DNA of 64,000 bases, taken from positions 35,051 to 99,050 of the forward strand of contig DDGG01000031.1 of NCBI GenBank assembly GCA_002337525.1, given 5' to 3'. Every line of letters begins with the position of its first letter. The first letter of the stretch is position 1. The notes beneath the pieces are model-generated. The model saw nothing but the letters and a program-made list of their open reading frames with translations, was not told the origin of the DNA and searched no databases. Of the stretch, positions 1 through 7,916 are shown piece by piece. This DNA is from Alphaproteobacteria bacterium UBA1908 (GTDB taxonomy: Bacteria; Pseudomonadota; Alphaproteobacteria; Caedimonadales; UBA1908). The translations under genes and the position numbers were made by a program.

Positions 1-1592
1 AAACTCCCAATTATTTGAATAGATCTCTGCTTTTCAAGTAAATCCACAGCTTCATTCAGATAAGTCAAAGTAATGGCCTGCACACTTCGATGCAAAGAAA
101 GCGTCGAAACATTTTCAATCATCTGTTCACTGGTAATGAAAGAGTATTTTCGCAAATGGTGAATAAAGTTTTCCACGACAAGCTCAGGCTTTGACTTTTT
201 CAGAAGTTCTACTGGAATATCCTGGGAATCAAGCACACTGATCAAAAGAAGCAGTTCTTTAAAGTTTGGATTTTCTTCCATAAGGGTATCAAGGGTCAGC
301 GTAATAATGCCAAAACGTGTTTTCGTATAGTCGTTAAACTCTTTTAATAATAGCTTTTGGGCCTTATCAAAGCCTGGGGTGCGCCCCTGCAATCTTTTGA
401 GATAAGTCTCAAAAGAAACATGCGCATCCTTGATATAATAGGCTGCCGTTGAAACATCGAGAGGGAAAGGAGGAAGTGAGTTTAAAAAGTATAGTTCTTC
501 CCCTGAAGAAGGATGCGATTTCTGATCTTGGCCTCCTGAGAGAATCCTCCTGAAAAGACGTGCTTTTTCCGGAAGTGAAAGGGGAGGCACACGAAGGACT
601 GAATTACTTTTTGAAACAAGATAATTTTTAACATTATCATCTCGTGTTGTTACAATAACATGGCCCTGTCCCCATACTGCCGGATCTTGGGGTAAGTATT
701 TCCAGAATCCCTGAAGTGTTTCTACATTATCATAAATCAGAAGCCATTTTTGACGGGTCTTTAAAGCTCTTTTAACAAGCAAGAAAAGGCACTTTTCCCT
801 TTCTTCTGAATCTCTGATTTCCCGAAGAAGCCTTACATCATATTTTTCTTCTTCTATCTGCGCCAGAGCCATTGCCAGATCTGTAAAGGAATTTATCAGG
901 CTTTCTTTTGTTTCCGCATTAATCTCCCAAACGACAGACATTTTCTGGGATTTGGCATACTGACGCGCCAAAGTTGTTTTCCCAGCCCCTCCAATGCCAA
1001 CAAGGGCAACTGTCTGAATTTTCTCTGAGCCTTTTAATTTTTGATCAATTTTTGCCAAAAGATCCAGCCGTTGTAATAAAACAGAGTGATGAGGCAAGAA
1101 AAATTCAGAACGCACACTCTCTATTGTTCCGGCAACAGTGACCGCAAAATCTCTCACTTTTGGATAAAGAAAGCTTGCACATATAATGAACACGACCGTC
1201 AAAGCATAAAAAATGATCTTACGTCGTTGTTTCTTTCTTTGCAGTTCAAGAGAAAATGTACTTTCACAACCAAACTCTTGAACAGTCTTTTCTTCGTCAT
1301 CTCCCGTTATGAACTGCTGATAATATTGCCTTACATATTTTTCCTGGCTTGATTTTTCAATAAAAGTCAGGATTGTGTGTCGTCCCCCGGATCCAAGTTT
1401 TTGTGCAATTGCTTCCAAATGACTTTCAACGGTACTGGGCGAAATAGAAAGACGTAAGGCTATAGATTTCACATTCCAGCCACTTACAAGACAAGCAATA
1501 ACATCAACCTGACGTCGCGTAAATTTGATCCCACCAATATTTTGTAAATGTTGCTCGTAGAAAATACGAGCAACATCATCCCTGTCTGGCAT
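1..1592 (-). CDS. LuxR-type HTH / NB-ARC (STAND) ATPase regulator, 5' part, cut by window edge
   Basis: About 530 codons are open from the ATG at 1592 to the window edge, so the C-terminus, expected to be TPR repeats, is missing. Residues about 20-80 form a LuxR/GerE helix-turn-helix with the core SPSTVESHLEAIAQKLGSGG. A basic stretch (QRKKQRRK) precedes one hydrophobic segment at about 126-144. An NB-ARC-type NTPase follows: Walker A GIGGAGKTT (about 199-207), kinase-2 LLIYDNVE (about 284-291), sensor VIVTTRD (about 312-318), a PLDVSTAAYYI block, and a later LHR motif. It matches the 1008-residue protein at 42918-45944 block by block, so the two are paralogs. STAND proteins are known as ATP-dependent switches gated by ligand binding to their repeats; target genes and signal here are unknown. 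No frameshift is seen in the visible part. Confidence 0.85.
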   Translation of the reverse strand, partial: MPDRDDVARIFYEQHLQNIGGIKFTRRQVDVIACLVSGWNVKSIALRLSISPSTVESHLEAIAQKLGSGGRHTILTFIEKSSQEKYVRQYYQQFITGDDEEKTVQEFGCESTFSLELQRKKQRRKIIFYALTVVFIICASFLYPKVRDFAVTVAGTIESVRSEFFLPHHSVLLQRLDLLAKIDQKLKGSEKIQTVALVGIGGAGKTTLARQYAKSQKMSVVWEINAETKESLINSFTDLAMALAQIEEEKYDVRLLREIRDSEEREKCLFLLVKRALKTRQKWLLIYDNVETLQGFWKYLPQDPAVWGQGHVIVTTRDDNVKNYLVSKSNSVLRVPPLSLPEKARLFRRILSGGQDQKSHPSSGEELYFLNSLPPFPLDVSTAAYYIKDAHVSFETYLKRLQGRTPGFDKAQKLLLKEFNDYTKTRFGIITLTLDTLMEENPNFKELLLLISVLDSQDIPVELLKKSKPELVVENFIHHLRKYSFITSEQMIENVSTLSLHRSVQAITLTYLNEAVDLLEKQRSIQIIGS

Positions 1593-2105
1593 GTTAAAAC
1601 TTTTTCATTTTATTGCTAACGCAATAATTTTATCTTCTCCTCTTTCCTTATTAGCATATATTCCGGAAAAATGAAGAAGGTTCCAAACAAGCGAGTTTCT
1701 TGAAACCAGAGCTGAATATTTTTATTAATCCTTTTTTAGAAATCAAAAACTTGATTTTTAATCACTCTTCATAGATGATAGGCAAGTGTTGCCTTTTAGT
1801 GGGCTTGTTATTAGAGTGTTTCGACAGTTACCAATGACAGAGGTAAAAATGTATTATATATTCGCCAATACCACTCCCTTTACAGGGTCCGCCACAAACT
1901 GTTCCGGTGATATCTGTTCGATCTTAATCCAACAAAGTGATTTATCATGTCTTTTAAGTCAATAAACTCTACTGTTTCATTTTTTCTTTTCCCCTTCCAT
2001 TCCCTTAACGTAAAATCAACGCCTTATTGGCATTATTATTCATAAAAATTTAAACCTGGTTTCCTTTAGAAAAATAATTGTACGAACTTTGATGAAAGAA
2101 TAATA
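1593..2105. other. Intergenic region between divergent genes
   Basis: About 510 bases separate the divergently transcribed NB-ARC gene and ABC permease gene, so promoters for both must lie here. The sequence is AT-rich and I see no RNA gene or strong hairpin. The only open frame with a plausible ribosome binding site is the 38-codon ORF listed at 1849-1965. Confidence 0.5.
1849..1965 (+). CDS. Possible 38-residue peptide (tentative)
   Basis: A short ORF opens with ATG at 1849 after AGAGGT, spaced about five bases, and stops with TAA at 1963-1965. The product has three cysteines (…ATNCSGDICS… and …DLSCLLSQ), no clear signal peptide and no recognised family. It lies in the gap between the NB-ARC regulator and the ABC permease. 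Short ORFs arise by chance in AT-rich DNA; only the ribosome binding site and the cysteine content speak for it. Confidence 0.22.
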   Translation: MYYIFANTTPFTGSATNCSGDICSILIQQSDLSCLLSQ

Positions 2106-2999
2106 ATGAGTCTTATAGAAGTCTGGGCTGCTCTTGAAATTGGTCTGATATATGCCCTTGTTGCCCTTGCGGTTTTTATTTCCTTTCGTGTGTTGGATTT
2201 TCCTGACCTCACAGCAGACGGTAGCTTCCCTCTGGGGGGAGCCATAGCTGCTACATTACTTGTTGGGGGGATGTCACCCTGGCTTGCAACCGGATGTGCT
2301 ATTTTAGGGGGGATGTTTGCAGGACTCTTCACCGCCTGGCTCAATCTAAAATGGAAGATCCTTAACCTTCTCGCCAGCATTCTAACAATGACGGCTCTTT
2401 ACTCTATTAACCTAAGGATTATGGGACGTCCCAATGTGGCTTTGCTGGATGAAGAGACTATCTTCACACCGTTTGAAGCCCTCACAGGCTCTCACCTTTA
2501 TGGCATTTTACTGCTAGGAGGCCTGGTAATATTAACTGTAGGTTTTCTGTTTTGGCGTTTTATGATTTCGGACACCGGGCTTGCTTTGCGCGCAACAGGA
2601 TCAAACCCCCGCATGGCTCTCGCTCAAGGTATATCAATCAAAAGAACAACCTACCTGGGCATGGGCTTAAGTAACGGCCTTATTGCCCTTGCCGGCGCTC
2701 TTTTTGCTCAAAGCCAGGGATTTGCCGATATCACAACAGGTGTCGGTACCATTATTTTTGGACTCGCTGCTGTGATTATTGGAGAAGTTCTGATACCTTC
2801 CCGATGGATGTCGCTTATTATTCTGGGATGTATCCTGGGATCAATTGTATATCGTTTGGCTGTTGGGTTTGCGCTCAATGCGGGAGCAATCGGATTACAA
2901 ACTTCAGACCTTAATCTGGTAACAGCAACCCTTGTTGCACTTGCGATGATTTTGCCCCGAATTCGCCAATCTTCCCCTTTAAGTTCCGGGAGAAAATAA
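2106..2999 (+). CDS. ABC transporter permease (COG4120/TrpY-like)
   Basis: This 297-residue polytopic membrane protein has about eight to nine hydrophobic segments and resembles the permeases of the COG4120 family, which work with a COG1101 ATPase and a COG2984 binding protein. Some members import aromatic amino acids such as tryptophan. Recognisable parts are the N-terminal segment ending in FRVLDFPDLTADGSFPLGG and the later ALRATGSNPRMALAQG loop, which resembles the coupling loop of branched-chain amino acid type permeases. The stop codon overlaps the ATG of the ATPase gene by one base (TAATG), so the two are translationally coupled. No substrate-binding protein gene is adjacent, which is unusual for an importer of this class. 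The substrate cannot be set from sequence alone. Confidence 0.85.
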   Translation: MSLIEVWAALEIGLIYALVALAVFISFRVLDFPDLTADGSFPLGGAIAATLLVGGMSPWLATGCAILGGMFAGLFTAWLNLKWKILNLLASILTMTALYSINLRIMGRPNVALLDEETIFTPFEALTGSHLYGILLLGGLVILTVGFLFWRFMISDTGLALRATGSNPRMALAQGISIKRTTYLGMGLSNGLIALAGALFAQSQGFADITTGVGTIIFGLAAVIIGEVLIPSRWMSLIILGCILGSIVYRLAVGFALNAGAIGLQTSDLNLVTATLVALAMILPRIRQSSPLSSGRK

Positions 3000-3760
3000 T
3001 GCTATCTCTTGAAAATGTTTCTGTAACCTTTAATAAAGGCACACTGTTAGAACGACGAGCCCTAACAGATATTAATCTTACCATCAGGGAAGAAGATTTT
3101 GTAACAGTTATTGGTAGCAATGGAGCGGGAAAATCGACACTCCTTAACATCATTACCGGTAATATTTGCCCTCAAAAAGGGCGAATTCTTGTTAACGATA
3201 CGGAAGTTACCGCATGGCCCGTTGAGAGAAGAGCACGATTTGTTGCCAGAGTATTTCAGGACCCTCTTGAAGGAACGTGTGGGGAATTAACCGTTGAGGA
3301 GAACCTGGCTCTTGCCCTTAAAAGAGGGACTCAACGTACATTATCAAAAGCCCTTAATGGAAAGAATCGAAACCTTTTTGAAGAAACTCTGGCACGACTT
3401 AATCTTGGTCTTGAAAAAAGATTACGTCAGCCTATTGGCCTTCTTTCTGGGGGGCAAAGGCAGGCAATTTCTTTAATGATGGCCGTGCTTTCCCCCATGG
3501 AGATTCTTGTTCTTGATGAACATACAGCAGCCCTGGATCCAAAAACAGCTTCTTTTATTATTAAATTGACGCGCGATATTATTGCGGAGAAAAAACTGAC
3601 CGTCTTGATGGTGACCCACAGTATGCATCAAGCCCTTGATGTGGGAACACGAACAATTATGATGCATGACGGCATTGTAAAAAGGGATTTAGGAGAAGAA
3701 GAGCGTAATAAGCTGACACACCAGGATCTATTGACTTTTTTTGAAGAAATTGATGGATAA
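2999..3760 (+). CDS. ABC transporter ATP-binding protein (COG1101)
   Basis: This 253-residue ATPase is the cytoplasmic motor partner of the permease just upstream. Walker A is GSNGAGKST near residue 39, the signature is LSGGQRQAIS, and Walker B is ILVLDEHTAALD, followed by an H-loop in VTHSMHQAL. The DEHTAALD form of Walker B, where most ABC proteins have DEPT, is typical of COG1101 proteins. The start overlaps the permease stop by one base. No third gene follows on this strand, and 430 non-coding bases separate it from the cold-shock gene. Confidence 0.88.
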   Translation: MLSLENVSVTFNKGTLLERRALTDINLTIREEDFVTVIGSNGAGKSTLLNIITGNICPQKGRILVNDTEVTAWPVERRARFVARVFQDPLEGTCGELTVEENLALALKRGTQRTLSKALNGKNRNLFEETLARLNLGLEKRLRQPIGLLSGGQRQAISLMMAVLSPMEILVLDEHTAALDPKTASFIIKLTRDIIAEKKLTVLMVTHSMHQALDVGTRTIMMHDGIVKRDLGEEERNKLTHQDLLTFFEEIDG

Positions 3761-4192
3761 AACTGCTCGGTCATAATCTACTTTCAGCTGAAGATAATCA
3801 AAAACATTGTCCTAAAAAAAACAAAATAGACATAGCCCTGCGAGATAGTGCCAGCACAGCACCACAAAAAGATCCCCTTTTAAAAAAATATCACCTGTCC
3901 TCATATGAGAGTTTTAATGCTTTATATTTGCCTTTTAGGATATTTATTTGCACAAAAACAATAAAATCAACCCACAGAAAATCTTGTTTTTTAATAAGAA
4001 TATAGAACCCAAGACAATATTTTGACAAAATAAGATTGAATACTAGAAAATATGTGTTACTATTGCCTTGGTTTCGGATAAGACTATGACGAACGACTTG
4101 AGACTACAGGGCAAAATCTTACTTCTCTACTCTTCTTCACCTGACTCTTCCAAGGCCGATTGTAACGACTAAAACAACAAGGATTATACGAC
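3761..4192. other. Intergenic region carrying the cold-shock gene leader
   Basis: About 430 AT-rich bases lie between the ABC ATPase and the cold-shock gene. No RNA gene or long ORF is seen. The last 130 bases probably form the promoter and a long 5' leader of the cold-shock mRNA, a common arrangement for cspA-type genes. Confidence 0.45.
4036..4063 (+). promoter_or_regulatory. Candidate sigma70 promoter for the cold-shock gene
   Basis: TTGAAT (4036-4041) and TACTAT (4058-4063) are separated by 16 bases and would give an mRNA with a leader of about 120 bases before the cold-shock ATG. Long leaders are typical of cspA mRNAs. A TTGACA at 4022 has no well-placed -10 box. Confidence 0.35.
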
Positions 4193-4396
4193 ATGCCAAC
4201 TGGAACAATCAAATGGTTTAACCCCACAAAAGGCTTTGGATTTATTGTACCTGATGACGGGGATAAAGACGTTTTTGTTCACATTTCTGCTGTTGAAAAA
4301 GCAGGTCTTGGAACACTTGATGAGAATCAAAAAGTTAGCTATGAGCTTCAAGAAAGCCGTGGCCGTACGTCTGCTGTAGAATTGACGGTCGTTTAA
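4193..4396 (+). CDS. Cold-shock protein (CspA family)
   Basis: The 67-residue product is a single cold-shock domain, the usual length of the family. It contains the two nucleic-acid-binding motifs RNP1 (KGFGFI, about 14-19) and RNP2 (DVFVHI, about 27-32), and opens with the conserved GTIKWFNPTKGFGF region. Such proteins bind single-stranded RNA or DNA in the cytoplasm and act as RNA chaperones. AAGGA lies just upstream of the ATG. The gene is monocistronic: a long leader precedes it and a strong terminator follows about 55 bases after the stop. Confidence 0.95.
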   Translation: MPTGTIKWFNPTKGFGFIVPDDGDKDVFVHISAVEKAGLGTLDENQKVSYELQESRGRTSAVELTVV

Positions 4397-4452
4397 GGCT
4401 ACAGAACAAATAAGCTTTTCATTCGTAATGAAGGTTAAAGCTTAACAAAAAA

Positions 4453-4477
4453 GGAAGCCTTCCAGCTTCCTTTTTTT
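4453..4477 (+). terminator. Rho-independent terminator of the cold-shock gene
   Basis: GGAAGC (4453-4458) pairs with GCTTCC (4465-4470) around a six-base loop, followed by seven T residues; flanking A/T bases extend the stem. Confidence 0.85.
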
Positions 4478-4612
4478 ATACCTCGTCACTTCTTTAATTT
4501 TTTTGAAGTACCGATAGCGCTCGACCCAAAGTATCTAAACCTTCAAAAGCAACGTTGATAACTCAGGAGCTAAACTTCTTTTATCGTAATAATTTGAAAT
4601 GAAACAACAAAA

Positions 4613-5023
4613 ATGAGTACCATTAAAGCAACTGCGGCCGTTCTTACCGATTACTCCAGTAAAAAGACCCTTCTCAGCCTGAGGCCCCACAATAAACCGC
4701 TTGGAGGCTTTTGGGAATTTCCGGGAGGGAAAATTGAATACGGAGAAACCCCAAAAGATGCCTTATGCCGGGAATGTTATGAAGAACTTGGAATATTAAT
4801 CTCTCCAAAAGACCTTCTGTTTTTGAAAGAAATCGATATCTTATATTCAAAAAATAAAGTCAACATTTTATTTTTCCAGGTTATGCGGTGGGACCAAAGA
4901 CCACAGCCTAAAGAAGGCCAAAAATTAGCATGGCATACAAAAGAAACGGTTAAGAACTTAAAAACCCTTCCCCGGGTTAAAGAAATATTGAATGCAATTC
5001 AATTTGAAGAAGAGAAATTATAG
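4613..5023 (+). CDS. mutT: MutT-type Nudix hydrolase (8-oxo-dGTP diphosphatase)
   Basis: The 136-residue protein carries a complete Nudix box: GKIEYGE, seven residues, then RECYEELGI, matching GX5EX7REUXEEXGU at about residues 41-63. The preceding GGFWEFPGGK is typical of MutT, and a C-terminal tryptophan-containing strand (KLAWHTKE) also fits. MutT removes oxidised dGTP from the nucleotide pool and so prevents A:T to C:G transversions. The stop is immediately followed by the GTG of rsmD, so the two form one unit. Without biochemical data another Nudix substrate is possible. Confidence 0.87.
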   Translation: MSTIKATAAVLTDYSSKKTLLSLRPHNKPLGGFWEFPGGKIEYGETPKDALCRECYEELGILISPKDLLFLKEIDILYSKNKVNILFFQVMRWDQRPQPKEGQKLAWHTKETVKNLKTLPRVKEILNAIQFEEEKL

Positions 5024-5605
5024 GTGAGAGTTATTGCAGGGTCATTAAGAGGGCGCCCTATAAAAGCCCCTGAAGTTAGAACAACACGGCCAACCCTTGA
5101 CCGTGTCCGCGAATCTATTTTTAACGTCCTTGAAACCCTGCTTCAAAGAAGGGGGCTTGTCTATGAAAAACTTGCTTTTCTGGATGTTTTTGCTGGCAGT
5201 GGTGCCATGGGCATTGAATCACTTTCACGTGGTGGCATGACAGCAGGTTTTATTGAACAAAATCATCAAGCCTTTATAACTATAAAAGCCAATCTTGAAC
5301 GCTTTGATTTAAACGAGAACTCCTGGTGTTACCGGCGCAATGCCTTGAAACCCGGAGATGCTCATACTCGTTATGATGTCATTTTTCTTGACCCACCCTA
5401 TGAAAAAAATATAGGGCCAAAAGCCTTATTAAGGCTGGATCAAGAACTGTGGCTGAAGAAAGAATGCCTTGTTATTCTGGAAATAAGCCAAAAAGAAAAC
5501 CTTCCTTCTCTGGAAGGCTTTGACCTTTTAGAACGACGTTCTTATGGAACTGTCCAGGTTTTGTTCTTTGCGAGACAACCAGAAAATGATGAAATTCGCC
5601 CCTAG
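5024..5605 (+). CDS. rsmD: 16S rRNA (guanine966-N2)-methyltransferase RsmD
   Basis: This 193-residue SAM-dependent methyltransferase begins with the family's MRVIAGSLRGRPIKAP and has TRPTLDRVRESIFNVL, the SAM-binding FLDVFAGSGAMGIE and the catalytic DPPY motif in IFLDPPYEKN. RsmD methylates G966 of 16S rRNA in the small subunit. The start is GTG at 5024, directly after the TAG of mutT, and length is normal. The last 78 bases overlap the 3' end of the convergent symporter gene. Confidence 0.93.
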   Translation: MRVIAGSLRGRPIKAPEVRTTRPTLDRVRESIFNVLETLLQRRGLVYEKLAFLDVFAGSGAMGIESLSRGGMTAGFIEQNHQAFITIKANLERFDLNENSWCYRRNALKPGDAHTRYDVIFLDPPYEKNIGPKALLRLDQELWLKKECLVILEISQKENLPSLEGFDLLERRSYGTVQVLFFARQPENDEIRP

Positions 5606-6937
5606 AAAACCAGGAATCATAGAAGGAACAGCCTCTGACATAAAACCTGGAAGAGCAGGCCAGATACCCGAAAGCAGAGCCCCGGTCAACATTCCGTAAA
5701 GAGCTGTTTTTTCAGAAATGACTCTATCTGATAAAGACCATAAAACAAGGGGGCCAAAAGAGGCTCCAAGCCCTGCCCATGCATAAAAAACAAGTTCATA
5801 AATACTGGCTGTATTAGACCAGGCAAGACCTGTTGCTGCACAACAAATACTAACAATACCTCCCCGTGTAAGCCAGATTTGTTTATTTGGGGGAACATCA
5901 AAAACATCTTCTGATAAAGTAGACGCCGCCGAAATGACCTGGGAATCCAGTGTTGAAAGAGCTGCCGCAAGAATAGCACATAAAACAATTTGAGCTAAAA
6001 CTGGATCTAACAGAAATTGCGTTAACCGAACAAAAACAAGCTCGGGTTTATCAAGATCTGGTATAATTTTATAACCGAAAACACCAACAAGGATAGCTGC
6101 AACCAGGGCAAGAGTTTGCCACGTCAACCCTATATATTTTGCTTTTCGGATGTTCTCAGGTTTATCAATTGACATAAATTTATTCAAAACATGAGGCAAG
6201 CCGAAATATCCCAAGCCCCAGCTTGCGGAAAATAAAATTCTGGAGAACAAGCCATCGCTGGACGACTGCTCTGCAACAAGGGTCACAATGCTTTCCGATT
6301 CAGGAAGATGTTTAAAAGCAAGAACTGGGATTAAAATAAGCATCAAAAGTAGAAAAACAGCTTGAATCATGTCATTCCAGGCAACAGCTAAAAAGCCTCC
6401 CAGAAATGTATAGGCCATAATAACGACAACACCGCCAATAACGCCGGCACGATAGTCAATATCAAAAAGACTTTCAAACATACGGCCTAACCCTACAAGA
6501 CCTGATGCAATGTAGGCCACAAGAAAAAAAACGCAGATTAAACTGCTTATAACTTGCAAGGACGTACGGTCTTTCGGAAGAATTGTTTGTTCCGGTAAAA
6601 TAAAACGTGAGGCAAAAAAGGATGAAAGTGTTAACGATCCGTGCAATGCTGTTTTTTCACGCAGCCGAGGTGCTATATAGTGCCACGTCAAAAACATAAA
6701 AATCATCAAGGCAACAGCTGTCCACAGCTCACCACCACCATAAATATAGATAGCGGCAGGAAACCCCATAAAAAGCCATGAGCTCATATCACTGGCATGC
6801 GCAGAAAGAGCCGCGACCCAATAATTGAGATTACGATCACCAAGAACAAAACTACTGGATGTTTTTGAACGGCGATAGTAAATAAAACCAACCGTTAACA
6901 AAATAGCGAAATAAGCGATAAAAACAATATACTGCAT
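5528..6937 (-). CDS. putP: Sodium/solute symporter, PutP (Na+/proline) family
   Basis: The protein of about 469 residues has roughly 13 hydrophobic segments and the sodium:solute symporter signature region SAHASDMSSWLFMGFPAAIY, as in PutP. Later landmarks are AWNDMIQA and SAASTLSEDVFDV. PutP imports proline with sodium across the inner membrane, usually as carbon and nitrogen source or osmoprotectant. I use the ATG at 6937; a TTG six codons upstream (6955) is also in frame but less likely. The 3' end overlaps rsmD by 78 bases tail to tail. A related solute such as another amino acid cannot be excluded. Confidence 0.85.
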   Translation of the reverse strand: MQYIVFIAYFAILLTVGFIYYRRSKTSSSFVLGDRNLNYWVAALSAHASDMSSWLFMGFPAAIYIYGGGELWTAVALMIFMFLTWHYIAPRLREKTALHGSLTLSSFFASRFILPEQTILPKDRTSLQVISSLICVFFLVAYIASGLVGLGRMFESLFDIDYRAGVIGGVVVIMAYTFLGGFLAVAWNDMIQAVFLLLMLILIPVLAFKHLPESESIVTLVAEQSSSDGLFSRILFSASWGLGYFGLPHVLNKFMSIDKPENIRKAKYIGLTWQTLALVAAILVGVFGYKIIPDLDKPELVFVRLTQFLLDPVLAQIVLCAILAAALSTLDSQVISAASTLSEDVFDVPPNKQIWLTRGGIVSICCAATGLAWSNTASIYELVFYAWAGLGASFGPLVLWSLSDRVISEKTALYGMLTGALLSGIWPALPGFMSEAVPSMIPGFLGANFIIFWLSRKEQNLDSSIRTSF

Positions 6938-7023
6938 CAAAGCATTAAAGCACAAAAAAATATTTCCCGCAATAAAGCCCTATAAGTAAATCCGCTATAA
7001 ACAATCCTCTTTATAAACTACCT

Positions 7024-7584
7024 TTAAACTGCCTCGTTCAAATGCGAATAGTCACGACTCTTTGATGATACCGGTAGCTCGGAAATTAAAAAGGGCCTGT
7101 TGAACTTTGTGTTCCTAAGGCCATGTTCTTTCAAAACTATTTCTTTATACGGAAACGTAATGTCGTCCTGTTTAGACTTTAGATCAAGATGCATAACTTT
7201 TTCATAAGGATACACTAAAGGCGAGTTTGTCAGTATCTGATACAAATCATTGTAAAACAATTTCCTGGCGTGACGAACAGCCCCTTCATTCCTTTTAAGC
7301 CAGTGGTTATCACACATATTGAAAGAAATTAGACTAACCTCAATAAAATTCTCTGGCGATGAATAATGTTCAATATAAAAATCTGAGGCAGGTGAATCTG
7401 ACAAACGGTTCAAGCGACAACTACCGAAAACGCCCAGAGCAGGTTTTTCATAAGCTATATAAATGGTAGATGAAGTATCATATTGATCAACTTCCGTTTC
7501 AGAAAAATTTTTCCTGGTTTTAAAAATCCTGGCGAGTAAATCAGCCTTTTTACCCCACTGAGAAGGTTGAATAATCGTGAACAT
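7024..7584 (-). CDS. LuxI-like (autoinducer synthase / GNAT-fold) acyltransferase, divergent
   Basis: The 186-residue protein resembles N-acyl-homoserine lactone synthases. The LARIFKTRKNF stretch (about 16-26) fits the VF region, EVDQYDTSSTIYIAYE contains the spaced DxxD, GVFGSCRLNRL holds the conserved arginine, and EVSLISFN takes the place of the family's E(L/I)SRF block. In LuxI numbering D45, D48, R70 and E101 appear kept, while R24, W34 and R104 are replaced, so classical AHL synthesis is uncertain. LuxI enzymes join an acyl chain from acyl-ACP to S-adenosylmethionine. A different GNAT-fold N-acyl amino acid synthase is the main alternative. It lies just downstream of a possible 34-residue peptide gene and divergent from an XRE regulator. 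Confidence 0.55.
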   Translation of the reverse strand: MFTIIQPSQWGKKADLLARIFKTRKNFSETEVDQYDTSSTIYIAYEKPALGVFGSCRLNRLSDSPASDFYIEHYSSPENFIEVSLISFNMCDNHWLKRNEGAVRHARKLFYNDLYQILTNSPLVYPYEKVMHLDLKSKQDDITFPYKEIVLKEHGLRNTKFNRPFLISELPVSSKSRDYSHLNEAV

Positions 7585-7647
7585 TTGAAATATCCCTGTA
7601 AAATGATGTTTTTTTATATTAATAAGCTCGTATGGAAACTAAGCATT

Positions 7648-7752
7648 CTATTCCCCACAAAAAGTTCCGTTTTGGCAATGATAGCCTGAAAATCCGGAGT
7701 AATAAAGTGCCGAACAGGCATTAAGAAAAAAGAGTGTACTGATTTTATTCAT
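7648..7752 (-). CDS. Possible 34-residue secreted or lipidated peptide
   Basis: ATG at 7752 follows AGGGAGG at a spacing of about five bases, one of the better ribosome binding sites in the window. The ORF ends at TAG 7648-7650. The product starts MNKISTLFFLNACSALYYSG, a charged end and hydrophobic core followed by LNAC, a weak lipobox, and finishes with YHCQNGTFCGE. It lies 63 bases upstream of the LuxI-like gene on the same strand and is probably co-transcribed with it. No family is recognised. It could be a small lipoprotein, a leader peptide or a cysteine-containing secreted peptide. Confidence 0.4.
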   Translation of the reverse strand: MNKISTLFFLNACSALYYSGFSGYHCQNGTFCGE

Positions 7753-7828
7753 AAAAACCTCCCTGTAAAAGTAGCTTTTTAGGGACATTAAATATATAAT
7801 GGCCCAGTTAATATATTAAATATAACTC

Positions 7829-7860
7829 ATGGTATTTGATTTTTTATTTTTTGATACCAT
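7829..7860. promoter_or_regulatory. Inverted repeat, candidate XRE operator
   Basis: ATGGTAT (7829-7835) is mirrored by ATACCAT (7854-7860), and TATTTGAT occurs in the left arm and again just past the right arm. The site lies between the peptide/LuxI-like unit and the divergent XRE gene, where an autoregulatory operator would be expected. Confidence 0.4.
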
Positions 7861-7916
7861 ATTTGATACATAGACCGGTATTTTTTTTATGTCAACATAT
7901 TTTTTCGGGTGTGCAG

